Translations under genes and position numbers: made by a program
Part shown: piece by piece, positions 1 to 7,573 of the stretch
How the letters are laid out: every line of letters begins with the position of its first letter
Numbering within the stretch: the stretch's first letter is position 1
Notes under the pieces: model-generated
The model's database searches: none
Told to the model about the DNA's origin: nothing
Seen by the model: only the letters and a program-made list of their open reading frames with translations
NCBI GenBank assembly: GCA_022819745.1
Contig: JAJEGS010000007.1
Location: 34,731-98,730, forward strand
Length of the DNA: 64,000 nucleotides
From: Candidatus Latescibacterota bacterium
Lineage (GTDB): Bacteria; Latescibacterota; UBA2968; UBA8231
Direction: 5' to 3'

Positions 1-183
1 GCCATAGTCGGCCCCGATACCATCGTCGAACTCGCCCTTTTGCGCTACGTGGAGTATTCCATTGGGCCGCACATGTTCAACCTCATCATCCTGTCCTTTT
101 CGTTTGAGCTGGCGCTGAAGTTCAACCTAATCACGATGTTGGGACTCGTCGTCGGCTGGTACTACTTCCGCCACAGCTATTGA
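1..183 (+). CDS. C-terminal end of an unidentified membrane protein (partial)
   Basis: The first frame is open from the window edge to a TGA at 181-183 and encodes 60 residues. It contains hydrophobic stretches (around MFNLIILSFSFELAL and ITMLGLVVGWYYF) and ends in a short basic/aromatic tail (YYFRHSY), as expected for the last one or two membrane helices of an integral membrane protein. The start lies outside the window and I do not recognise the family. It sits 24 bp upstream of tatA on the same strand, so it may share a transcript with tatA and gatA. Confidence 0.6.
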   Translation, partial: AIVGPDTIVELALLRYVEYSIGPHMFNLIILSFSFELALKFNLITMLGLVVGWYYFRHSY

Positions 184-207
184 ACACATCTTTCGGGAGC
201 TAGAGCC

Positions 208-474
208 ATGTTCGGTATGGGCCATTGGGAAATACTCATCATCTTCGTCGTCATTCTGCTCATCTTCGGTGCCAAGCGCATCCCCGAGATGGCACAGGGC
301 TTGGGCAAGGGCATCCGCGAGTTCCGCACCGCCATGCGCGACGTGCAGGACGAAATCGAGGCCCCCAAGCAACCTGCTCAGCCTACGGCCCCTCCGGCCC
401 AGACCGAGCCTCAGTCCAAGGACCAAGCCCAGATTGAGTCCCAGTCCAAGGACAAGGACCAAGCCGCCTCGTAA
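208..474 (+). CDS. tatA: Sec-independent protein translocase subunit TatA/E
   Basis: This 88-residue protein has the TatA layout. A short N-terminal segment (MFGMGHWE) leads into one membrane helix at about residues 8-20. The conserved FG hinge follows (FGAKRIPEMAQGLGKGIREFR), starting an amphipathic helix to about residue 47. The tail is charged and Gln/Pro/Lys-rich, with repeats of a QSKD motif. TatA forms the size-variable pore that exports folded twin-arginine substrates with TatC. No tatC is visible in the window. A GGAG lies about 9 bases upstream of the ATG. The gene ends 3 bp before gatA, a tight same-strand arrangement suggesting co-transcription. Confidence 0.92.
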   Translation: MFGMGHWEILIIFVVILLIFGAKRIPEMAQGLGKGIREFRTAMRDVQDEIEAPKQPAQPTAPPAQTEPQSKDQAQIESQSKDKDQAAS

Positions 475-477
475 CTT

Positions 478-1923
478 ATGGCGCTCAACCAAGCCACTGC
501 CCACGAACTCAGTGCTCGCCTGCAACAAGGGGAAATTACCACCCGTCAACTAGTCGAGGCCGCGCTCGACCGCATCGGCGCAATCGACGGCCAGATCAAC
601 GCCTTCATCAGCGTAGATCCAGAGGGATCCCTAGCGCACGCCGATGACATCGACCAGCGGCGCACAGCGGGCGCGGTTTTAGGGCCTTTGGCGGGTATTC
701 CCTTGGCCCTCAAGGACGTCCTCTGCGTGCGCGGCGGACGCACCACCTGTGGCTCGAAAATTCTCGAACACTTCATCGCCCCGTACGATGCCACGGCCGT
801 CGAACGGCTGCGCGACGCTGACGCCGTCTTCATCGGCAAGACCAACATGGACGAGTTCGCCATGGGCTCGTCCTGCGAAAATTCCCATTTCGGCCCCACC
901 CTAAACCCCCGCGACCCCGAGCGAGTACCAGGCGGCTCCAGCGGCGGCTCAGCCGCGGCTGTAGCCGCTGACGAGACCATCCTCGCCCTTGGCTCAGACA
1001 CCGGCGGCTCAGTGCGCCAACCGGCCAGCTACTGCGGCGTCGTGGGCCTCAAGCCCACCTACGGCCGCGTCTCGCGCTACGGACTCATAGCCTACGCTTC
1101 GTCGCTCGACCAAATCGGCCCCGTAACCAAAGATGTCGAAGACGCCGCTCTCCTGCTCCAAGCCATCGCCGGGCACGACCCCCGCGACTCCACTTCCAGC
1201 ACCGCCCCCGTGCCGGACTATCGGGCCGCGCTCAAAGGAAACGTCCGCGGTCTGCGAGTGGGCTTAGCGCGCGAGCACTTTCCCGCCGCCCTCGACGCGG
1301 AAGTAGCCAAGGCGGCGCAAGACGCAGCCAACGCTTTAGTAGATGCAGGAGCCGAGCTCGTGGATGTTGAGCTTCCTGTAGCCGGCCACCCCGAATACTG
1401 CATCAGCACCTATTACATCATCGCCATGGCCGAGGCATCGGCCAATCTCGCGCGCTACGACGGCGTCAAATACGGCTATCGCGCCGAGGGCAGTGCCGAC
1501 CTGCAAGAGATGTATTTGCACACGCGCAGCGAGGGCTTTGGCACCGAAGTAAAGCGCCGCATCATGCTCGGGGCCTACGCCTTGAGCGCCGGCTACTACG
1601 ACGCGTACTACCGCAAGGCCCAGCAGGTGCGCACCCTGATCCGCGAAGACTTTGCCCGCGCTTTTGCCGCCTGCGACGTGCTGATCTCGCCCGTGGCCCC
1701 GACCGTTGCCTTCCGCCTCGGAGAACAGCTCGACGACCCCTTGCAGATGTACCTCAACGACATCTACACAGCCTCGGTCAACCTCGCCGGGATTCCGGCC
1801 ATATCCGTACCCTTTGCCCACAGCCGCAGTGCCTTGCCCATTGGCGTCCAACTATTGGCCCCGCCCCTCGAAGAAGCTCGTTTGCTGTGTGCAGCCCATG
1901 CTCTCGAACGGGCAGCCGCCTGA
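478..1923 (+). CDS. gatA: Asp-tRNA(Asn)/Glu-tRNA(Gln) amidotransferase subunit A
   Basis: The 481-residue product is full length for GatA, the glutaminase subunit of GatCAB, which releases ammonia to amidate mischarged Glu-tRNA(Gln) or Asp-tRNA(Asn). The amidase signature is intact. Lys79 (in PLALKD), the cis-Ser of the GGSSGGS loop (about Ser154) and the nucleophile Ser178 (in GSDTGGSVR) fall at the positions usual for GatA. Downstream GatA-typical motifs such as [14 protein letters not shown] and [14 protein letters not shown] are present, which separates it from general amidases. It begins 3 bp after tatA. No gatB or gatC is in the window, so the subunits are encoded separately. Confidence 0.95.
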   Translation: MALNQATAHELSARLQQGEITTRQLVEAALDRIGAIDGQINAFISVDPEGSLAHADDIDQRRTAGAVLGPLAGIPLALKDVLCVRGGRTTCGSKILEHFIAPYDATAVERLRDADAVFIGKTNMDEFAMGSSCENSHFGPTLNPRDPERVPGGSSGGSAAAVAADETILALGSDTGGSVRQPASYCGVVGLKPTYGRVSRYGLIAYASSLDQIGPVTKDVEDAALLLQAIAGHDPRDSTSSTAPVPDYRAALKGNVRGLRVGLAREHFPAALDAEVAKAAQDAANALVDAGAELVDVELPVAGHPEYCISTYYIIAMAEASANLARYDGVKYGYRAEGSADLQEMYLHTRSEGFGTEVKRRIMLGAYALSAGYYDAYYRKAQQVRTLIREDFARAFAACDVLISPVAPTVAFRLGEQLDDPLQMYLNDIYTASVNLAGIPAISVPFAHSRSALPIGVQLLAPPLEEARLLCAAHALERAAA

Positions 1924-2034
1924 GATTTACAAGGTGGTCCGCAGATGGACGCAGATAGACGACAGAATAGGATGTACAAGACAATCCATCGCTCGAACCG
2001 TTCAAAATTGCTAGTAAATAGCTGGAGACCAACC

Positions 2035-2961
2035 ATGAGATACTGTGCCCTCGTCGCCTGCATCCTACTTTCGACCTTGACGCCCGCTAGTGCGCTCAAT
2101 CCCAACGCCGGCACCACGGGTTTCAACTTTCTCAAGATCGGCGTCGGCACCCGCGCTGCTGCACTTGGCGGGGCCTATGCAGCCGTGTCTGGCAACATCG
2201 AGTCCTCGGCCTGGAATCCCGCCGGACTTTTCGGTTTAAGCGAACGCACAGCCGCGCTCGCCTACAACAGCTATTTCGTCGATTCCCAAGCCGGATTCGC
2301 CTCTATCGCCGCCCCCAACGGGTCGCGTGTCCACGCCCTGAGCGTCCACTACGTATCCTACGGCGACTTGTGGCATACCGATGCGGAAGGACGCGATTTA
2401 GGGACCTTCTCGGCGACCGACCTCGCCGCTTATCTGTCCATCGCCCAACAGCTCGGGCCGGACTGGCTGGCCGTCGGTGCCAATCTAAAAGCCGTCTATT
2501 CAAACATCGCCGAGTTTTCTTCAGACGCTTATCTCGCCGATCTGGGCCTCCTCGTCCGCGCCCCGGTCGAGGGCACGACGCTCGGCGCGGCAATCACCAA
2601 CCTCGGTTTTGTCCGCTCGGGTTACACTGAGGGCTTCAAGGACTCGCTGCCGGTACACATCCGCCTAGGGATGGCCCATCACCTCGCGCACATGCCAGTA
2701 CCCGTGCTCTTTGTCGCCGATTTCAACTTGCCCAACGACAACGACTCCTACCTAGCCTTCGGCCTTGAGGTCGAACTCGCTGGGGGTCTCTACATCCGAC
2801 CCGGTTACACCACCCAACAGACCGGCAGCCAAGACGAGGAGCCGCTGGGCCTGAGCGCCGGGGCCGGCCTAATCATGGACCGCTACGCAATCGATTACGC
2901 GTACTCGTCCTCTCCCGACTTAGGCCAAGTCCATCGGGCATCGATCATCGGCACCTTCTAA
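2035..2961 (+). CDS. PorV/PorQ-like outer-membrane beta-barrel protein
   Basis: The start is set at the ATG at 2035 because a GGAG precedes it and it opens a clean signal peptide (MRYCALVACILLSTLTPASA). An upstream in-frame start at 1945 would bury that signal. The 308-residue product has the PorV/PorQ N-terminal hallmark GTTGFNFLKIGVGTRAAALGGAYAAV, split here as GTTGFNFLKIGVGTRAAAL then GGAYAAV. Alternating beta-strand segments follow, and the C-terminus is a phenylalanine (ASIIGTF) typical of outer-membrane barrels. In Bacteroidota, PorV shuttles type IX substrates at the outer membrane. Many genes in this window carry type-IX-like C-terminal domains, so an export role is plausible, but that is inference. 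Confidence 0.8.
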   Translation: MRYCALVACILLSTLTPASALNPNAGTTGFNFLKIGVGTRAAALGGAYAAVSGNIESSAWNPAGLFGLSERTAALAYNSYFVDSQAGFASIAAPNGSRVHALSVHYVSYGDLWHTDAEGRDLGTFSATDLAAYLSIAQQLGPDWLAVGANLKAVYSNIAEFSSDAYLADLGLLVRAPVEGTTLGAAITNLGFVRSGYTEGFKDSLPVHIRLGMAHHLAHMPVPVLFVADFNLPNDNDSYLAFGLEVELAGGLYIRPGYTTQQTGSQDEEPLGLSAGAGLIMDRYAIDYAYSSSPDLGQVHRASIIGTF

Positions 2962-2969
2962 AACGCGCC

Positions 2970-3884
2970 ATGTCCGGCCTCAGCTCGGAGCAACTCGCAT
3001 TCTTCCACGCCGAAGGCTACGTCCACGTGCCCGACGCCTTGGCCCCCGAAGACTTGGATCCAGTCCAAGCGGAACTAGAGGAAATCGTCAATCAAGCGGC
3101 CCAACGCCTGCTGGCCGCTGGCAAAATAGAACGCGACTACGCAGAGCTGCCTTTTGCCAAACGCCTGATTCCCCTCGCCCAAGCCGACGCCAGCGCCACA
3201 GCCGGTATCAACTTCCCCGCCAATCTGGGGCCTAACATCTTCGCCTTTTTGCACAATCCACGACTGCTCGCCCTGATCGAATCCCTGATCGGCCCGGAAA
3301 TCTACGCCAACTCCTGCCAGCACATCCGCGCCAAAGTTCCGGCCAGCGACGAGTACGCCGGCAACTTCTCGCAAAACGAATGGGCGCGCTCCACGGCTTG
3401 GCACCAAGACCTCGGCGTGTTGTTGCCCGAAGCCGACGACACGCTCGTCGTCACCACTTGGATCCCCCTCGTCGATGCCGACGAAGAAAACGGCACCCTG
3501 ATGATCTATCCCCGCTGCCACCACGAGCCACTGCGCCGACACGTGCGCCCGCCCGCCGACCAAGGCGGCAGCTTCACCGTCTCGCCCGAAGAGTTGCCCC
3601 CCTGGGACCCAGTCACCATCCCCGTCCAACGCGGCGGCCTAATCGCCATCCACTGCCGCACCCCGCACGGCAGCCAGCCCAACCGCTCGGACGCGATTCG
3701 CTGGAGCATGGACCTGCGCTGGAACGACGCCCGCAAGCCCAATGGCCGGCCCCACCTACCCGGCCTCCTCGTCCGCAGTCACGAGCATCCCGAACTGGTG
3801 GTCCACGACCGCCAAGAGTGGCTGACGGCCTGGAAGTTCGCCCGCGTCTCCAGTCGCGGCGCTCGCACCTATCGCTGGGTCTGA
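2970..3884 (+). CDS. Phytanoyl-CoA dioxygenase (PhyH) family protein
   Basis: This 304-residue protein is a non-haem Fe(II)/2-oxoglutarate oxygenase of the PhyH family. The iron facial triad is visible as H145-x-D147 (in WHQDLG) and H233 (in TPHGSQPNRS). An arginine after the distal His (R239) and the RWSMDLRW strand are available for 2-oxoglutarate binding. Related motifs recur in a second PhyH at 33993-34895, which shares the RWSMDLR segment and a tail ending in a His/Trp-rich motif. The ATG lies 8 bp after the PorV-like gene, so the two may be co-transcribed. The substrate cannot be told from sequence; PhyH enzymes hydroxylate varied lipids and small molecules. Confidence 0.88.
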   Translation: MSGLSSEQLAFFHAEGYVHVPDALAPEDLDPVQAELEEIVNQAAQRLLAAGKIERDYAELPFAKRLIPLAQADASATAGINFPANLGPNIFAFLHNPRLLALIESLIGPEIYANSCQHIRAKVPASDEYAGNFSQNEWARSTAWHQDLGVLLPEADDTLVVTTWIPLVDADEENGTLMIYPRCHHEPLRRHVRPPADQGGSFTVSPEELPPWDPVTIPVQRGGLIAIHCRTPHGSQPNRSDAIRWSMDLRWNDARKPNGRPHLPGLLVRSHEHPELVVHDRQEWLTAWKFARVSSRGARTYRWV

Positions 3885-4053
3885 AAATCACAACTCCGCA
3901 GTGATAGAAGCGTTACCCTCCGACTGCGCCGCTGTGTCCCCAAGGGGTCATTGTCGCCGGGCATAAAAATCATCTATCTAGTCGTAACTATTTGTTTCTA
4001 AATAAATAACAGAACAGTCAACAGATTGGCCCGCTCTTTGCTTAAGCAAGGGC
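3885..4053. other. Intergenic region before the first LTD gene
   Basis: This 169-bp spacer is more AT-rich toward its 3' end than its neighbours, with TTGTTTCTAAATAAATAAC near 3989-4010. That makes it a candidate promoter region for the LTD gene that follows. It contains a short CCCCAAGGGG palindrome (about 3938) and a TTGCTTAAGCAA palindrome just before the LTD start. No gene or convincing terminator was seen. Confidence 0.3.
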
Positions 4054-7000
4054 ATGGCCTATCTCCTATCTTTCGTCCTCCTGCTTGGATTCGCATCTTT
4101 CGCCGAGGCCACGGTCGTCATCAGCGAAGTACTCGCCGATCCGCCTTCCGACCTTGCTGGCGACGCCAACCAAGACGGCGTACGCGACACATACGAAGAC
4201 GAATTCATCGAACTCTACAACGCCGGTTCAGCACCCGTCGATATAAGCGGCTGGCGCTTAGGCGACAGCAGCCCATCGTCGGACAGCTTTTTCCAGTTCC
4301 CAGCCAACACCCTCATGGAACCCGGCTCGTACGCCGTCCTCTTCGGCGGCGGCAATCCAACGGGATTCACCGTCCCTGTCTTTACCGACGACGGGCGCAT
4401 CGGTAACGGACTGACCGGCAAAGGCGAGGACATCCACCTAATCGACGACACCGGCGATACGGTCGCCGTCATCTCGCACGACGATTGGCCCAGCAAACAG
4501 TCCCTCGTCCGCAATCCACCCGACGGCGGCCTCTTGGTCCCGCACAAAACCGTCTCGACGATCAAGGCCCTCTTCTCCCCCGGCCACACCCACATCATCC
4601 CCAAACCAGACTATCCTCTCTTCATCAGCGAAGTGCTCGCCGACCCGCCTTCCGGTCTTGCTGGCGACGCCAATCGAGACGGCCAGCGCGACACGTACGA
4701 AGACGAATTCATCGAACTCTACAACGCTGGCTCAGAGCCCATCTCCTTGGCCGGTTGGCGACTGGGCGACAGCTCGGCGGAGAAAAACCACTTCCAATTC
4801 CCCCCCGACGCGGTCATCGAACCCGGCTCGTACGTCGTCCTCTTCGGCGGCGGCAACCCGACGGGATTCACCATCCCCGTCTATATTGACGACGGAAAAA
4901 TCGGCAACGGCCTGACCGGCAAGGGCGAAGAGGTTCGCCTGATCGACGACATCGGCCACGAGATCGACGTCGTCTTGCACGACGATTGGCCGAGCAAACA
5001 GTCCCTCGTCCGCAACCCATCCGACGGCGGCCTTTTGGTCCCGCACAAAACCGTCTCGACGGTCAAGGCCCTCTTCTCCCCCGGCCACACCCACATCATC
5101 CCCAAACCAGACTATCCCCTCTTCATCAGCGAAGTGCTCACCGACCCGCCTTCCGGTCTTGCTGGCGACGCCAATCGAGACGGCCAGCGCGACGGGTATG
5201 AAGATGATTTTATCGAACTCTACAACGCTGGTTCAAATCCTATTTCTTTGGCCGGATGGCGGCTGGGCGATAGCACAGCTCCGAAGAACTCTTTCCAATT
5301 CCCAGCGGACGCCGTCATTGAACCCGGCTCGTACATCGTCCTCTTCGGCGGCGGCAACCCCTCGGGATTCACTGTGCCCGTCTATACCGACGACGGTAAA
5401 ATCGGCAACGGACTGACCAGCAAGGGCGAAGACGTTCGCCTGATCGACAACAATGGCCACGAAATTGATGTCGTCTCGCACGACGATTGGCCCAAAGACC
5501 AATCTATCATCCGCACCCCACCCGACGGCGGCCCCTTCGTCCCACACAAAACCGCCTCGCCGACCCAAGCCCCCTTTTCACCCGGACACACCCCAGAAAC
5601 GCGGCCCATTTTGACCTACCCTCTCGTCATCAGCGAAGTACTCGCCGACCCGCCTAGCGACGCCAATCGAGACGGCCAGTACGACCCGCATGAAGACGAA
5701 TTTATCGAACTCTACAACGCCAGTTCTGTTCCCATTTCCCTAGCTGGCTGGCGGTTGGGCGACGCCGGATCCCTAAGCAATTACTTCCGCTTCCCAGCCA
5801 AGGCCGTCATCGCCCCGCGCTCGTACGTCGTCCTCTTCGGCGGCGGTAAGCCTTTAGGGTTTACCATCCCCGTCTATACCGACGATGGAACCATCGGCGA
5901 TGGCCTGACCAACGCCGGTGAAGCCATCTACCTGATTGACAATCATGGCTATGAAGCCGTGTCTCTCTTTTACTCCACTTGGCCCAACGACCAGTCCCTC
6001 GTCCGCACGCCACCGGACGGCGGCGCGTTGGTTCCACACAAAATGGCCTCGCCGCATGAGGCTCCCTTTTCAGTCGGACACGCTCCAGAAACGCGGCCCA
6101 TTTTGACCTATCCTCTGTCCATCAGCGAAGTGCTCGCCGACCCGCCGGAGGGACGAGTTGGCGATGCCAATCGAGACGGTCGGCGCGATCCGCATGAAGA
6201 CGAGTTTATCGAACTGTACAACGACGGACCCGTGCCCGTTTCTCTAGCGGACTGGCGGTTGGGTGACGCCGGATCCCTAAGTGGTTACTTCCACTTCCCA
6301 CCCGACGCCGTCATCGCCCCGCGCTCATACGTCGTCCTCTTCGGCGGCGGTAGTCCAGCCGGATTCACCGTCCCCGTCTATACCGACGACGGCACCATCG
6401 GCGATGGCCTAGCCGACAGCGGCGAGTCTATCCACCTGATCAACGACCGCGGTGCCGAGGTCGCGTTCCTTTCTCACTCCACGTGGCCCGACGACCAATC
6501 CCTCGTCCGCACGCCACCAGACGACGGCGACTTGGTCCCGCACAAAACCGTCTCGCCAGTCGAGGCCCCCTTTTCACCCGGAATCGCCCCCAAAAAGCAG
6601 ACTAGATCAGATCTGCCAAAACCGCGTCCCAGCCCCACTTACTCTCTCTTCATCAGCGAAGTGCTCGCCGACCCACCTAGCGACGCCAACCAAGACGGGC
6701 ACTACGACCCCTATGAAGACGAATTCATCGAACTGTACAACGCCAGCATCGATACCATCTCTCTCGCTAGCTGGCAGTTAGGCGACTCCGGCTCCCTACG
6801 CGATTACTTCCTCTTCCCACCCGGTGCCGCCATTGCCCCACACTCCTACGTCGTCCTTTTCGGCGGCGGTAGTCCAGCCGGATTCACCATCCCCGTCTAT
6901 ACCGACGACGGTAAAATCGGCAACGGCCTGACCAACGCCGGTGAAGCCATCTACCTAATCGACAAAACTGGCTATCTAGTCGCCCGCGTCTCTCACGCTT

Positions 7001-7431
7001 CTTGGCCCGACGACCAGTCTATCGTCCGCACGCCACCTGACGGCGACGCATTCGTCCCGCATCAAACCGCCTCGCCGACCCAAGCTCCTTTCTCACCCGG
7101 CCGCGCCATAGAAGCGCCTTCTGACTCAGCGGCCAAGGTTCCCGCGATGGGATCTGTATCCTCGCTTCAGGTGTGGCCCAATCCCTTCAACGCCACCACC
7201 CACCTCGTCTTCCGCCTCCATCAGGCCGCCTCCGTCCACGTGACCATCTACAACGTCCACGGCCAACGGGTGCGCACGCTGGTAAACGCGCCGCTCCACG
7301 CCGGCGCACACCAGATGCAATGGGATGGCCGCGACGAACGCGGCCATTCGGCGGCCACCGGTCTGTATTTGGCCCGTTTCCGCATCGAACATAGCCCCCC
7401 GCGCTACGCCAAGCTCGTCCTCCTCCACTGA
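4054..7431 (+). CDS. Secreted protein with six tandem lamin-tail (LTD) domains and FlgD-like C-terminal domain
   Basis: The 1125-residue product starts with a signal peptide (MAYLLSFVLLLGFASFAEA). Six LTD units follow, beginning near residues 21, 189, 356, 523, 687 and 864, each about 165-177 residues. Every unit opens with ISEVLADPP and contains EFIELYN, the LTD signature. It continues with GWRLGD, SYVVLFGGG, PVYTDDG and WPDDQSLVR blocks. Between the first strand and EFIELYN each unit carries a DxNxDGxxDxxE loop, which matches a canonical EF-hand calcium loop. The last ~90 residues (WPNPFN...WDGRDERG...YLARF...AKLVLLH) form a FlgD-Ig-like domain resembling type IX sorting domains. The function is probably an extracellular structural or adhesive protein; no enzyme motif is seen. 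Confidence 0.85.
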   Translation: MAYLLSFVLLLGFASFAEATVVISEVLADPPSDLAGDANQDGVRDTYEDEFIELYNAGSAPVDISGWRLGDSSPSSDSFFQFPANTLMEPGSYAVLFGGGNPTGFTVPVFTDDGRIGNGLTGKGEDIHLIDDTGDTVAVISHDDWPSKQSLVRNPPDGGLLVPHKTVSTIKALFSPGHTHIIPKPDYPLFISEVLADPPSGLAGDANRDGQRDTYEDEFIELYNAGSEPISLAGWRLGDSSAEKNHFQFPPDAVIEPGSYVVLFGGGNPTGFTIPVYIDDGKIGNGLTGKGEEVRLIDDIGHEIDVVLHDDWPSKQSLVRNPSDGGLLVPHKTVSTVKALFSPGHTHIIPKPDYPLFISEVLTDPPSGLAGDANRDGQRDGYEDDFIELYNAGSNPISLAGWRLGDSTAPKNSFQFPADAVIEPGSYIVLFGGGNPSGFTVPVYTDDGKIGNGLTSKGEDVRLIDNNGHEIDVVSHDDWPKDQSIIRTPPDGGPFVPHKTASPTQAPFSPGHTPETRPILTYPLVISEVLADPPSDANRDGQYDPHEDEFIELYNASSVPISLAGWRLGDAGSLSNYFRFPAKAVIAPRSYVVLFGGGKPLGFTIPVYTDDGTIGDGLTNAGEAIYLIDNHGYEAVSLFYSTWPNDQSLVRTPPDGGALVPHKMASPHEAPFSVGHAPETRPILTYPLSISEVLADPPEGRVGDANRDGRRDPHEDEFIELYNDGPVPVSLADWRLGDAGSLSGYFHFPPDAVIAPRSYVVLFGGGSPAGFTVPVYTDDGTIGDGLADSGESIHLINDRGAEVAFLSHSTWPDDQSLVRTPPDDGDLVPHKTVSPVEAPFSPGIAPKKQTRSDLPKPRPSPTYSLFISEVLADPPSDANQDGHYDPYEDEFIELYNASIDTISLASWQLGDSGSLRDYFLFPPGAAIAPHSYVVLFGGGSPAGFTIPVYTDDGKIGNGLTNAGEAIYLIDKTGYLVARVSHASWPDDQSIVRTPPDGDAFVPHQTASPTQAPFSPGRAIEAPSDSAAKVPAMGSVSSLQVWPNPFNATTHLVFRLHQAASVHVTIYNVHGQRVRTLVNAPLHAGAHQMQWDGRDERGHSAATGLYLARFRIEHSPPRYAKLVLLH
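4111..7110 (+). repeat. Six in-frame ~500-bp tandem DNA repeats encoding LTD units
   Basis: Repeat units start near 4111, 4618, 5119, 5623, 6115 and 6646. Units 2 and 3 are nearly identical over long stretches (for example the block around 4612-4700 versus 5113-5200). Units 4 and 6 lack the short insert encoding GLAG before the DAN loop. The pattern indicates expansion by unequal crossing-over within the gene. Confidence 0.85.
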
Positions 7432-7501
7432 GGCCCCATCCCCACGCAGGTTGTGCATAGCTACCTTCGGTCGCATATTGGTACTTATCGGAGGCTTTGC
7501 A

Positions 7502-7567
7502 ATGTCCTTTCACGTCTTCCCTAAGACAGAACGGGTTTTAAGAACCTGCCTAGCCGCTTGGGCTTAG
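7502..7567 (+). CDS. Possible 21-residue leader peptide ORF
   Basis: A very good Shine-Dalgarno (GGAGG at 7490-7494) sits 7 bases before an ATG that opens a 21-codon frame (MSFHVFPKTERVLRTCLAAWA) ending at TAG 7565-7567. The larger LTD gene starts only 6 bp later and has only a weak ribosome site of its own (AGTAGG), so translational coupling through this short frame is conceivable. There is no independent support that the peptide is made, and it may be chance. Confidence 0.25.
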   Translation: MSFHVFPKTERVLRTCLAAWA

Positions 7568-7573
7568 TAGGTC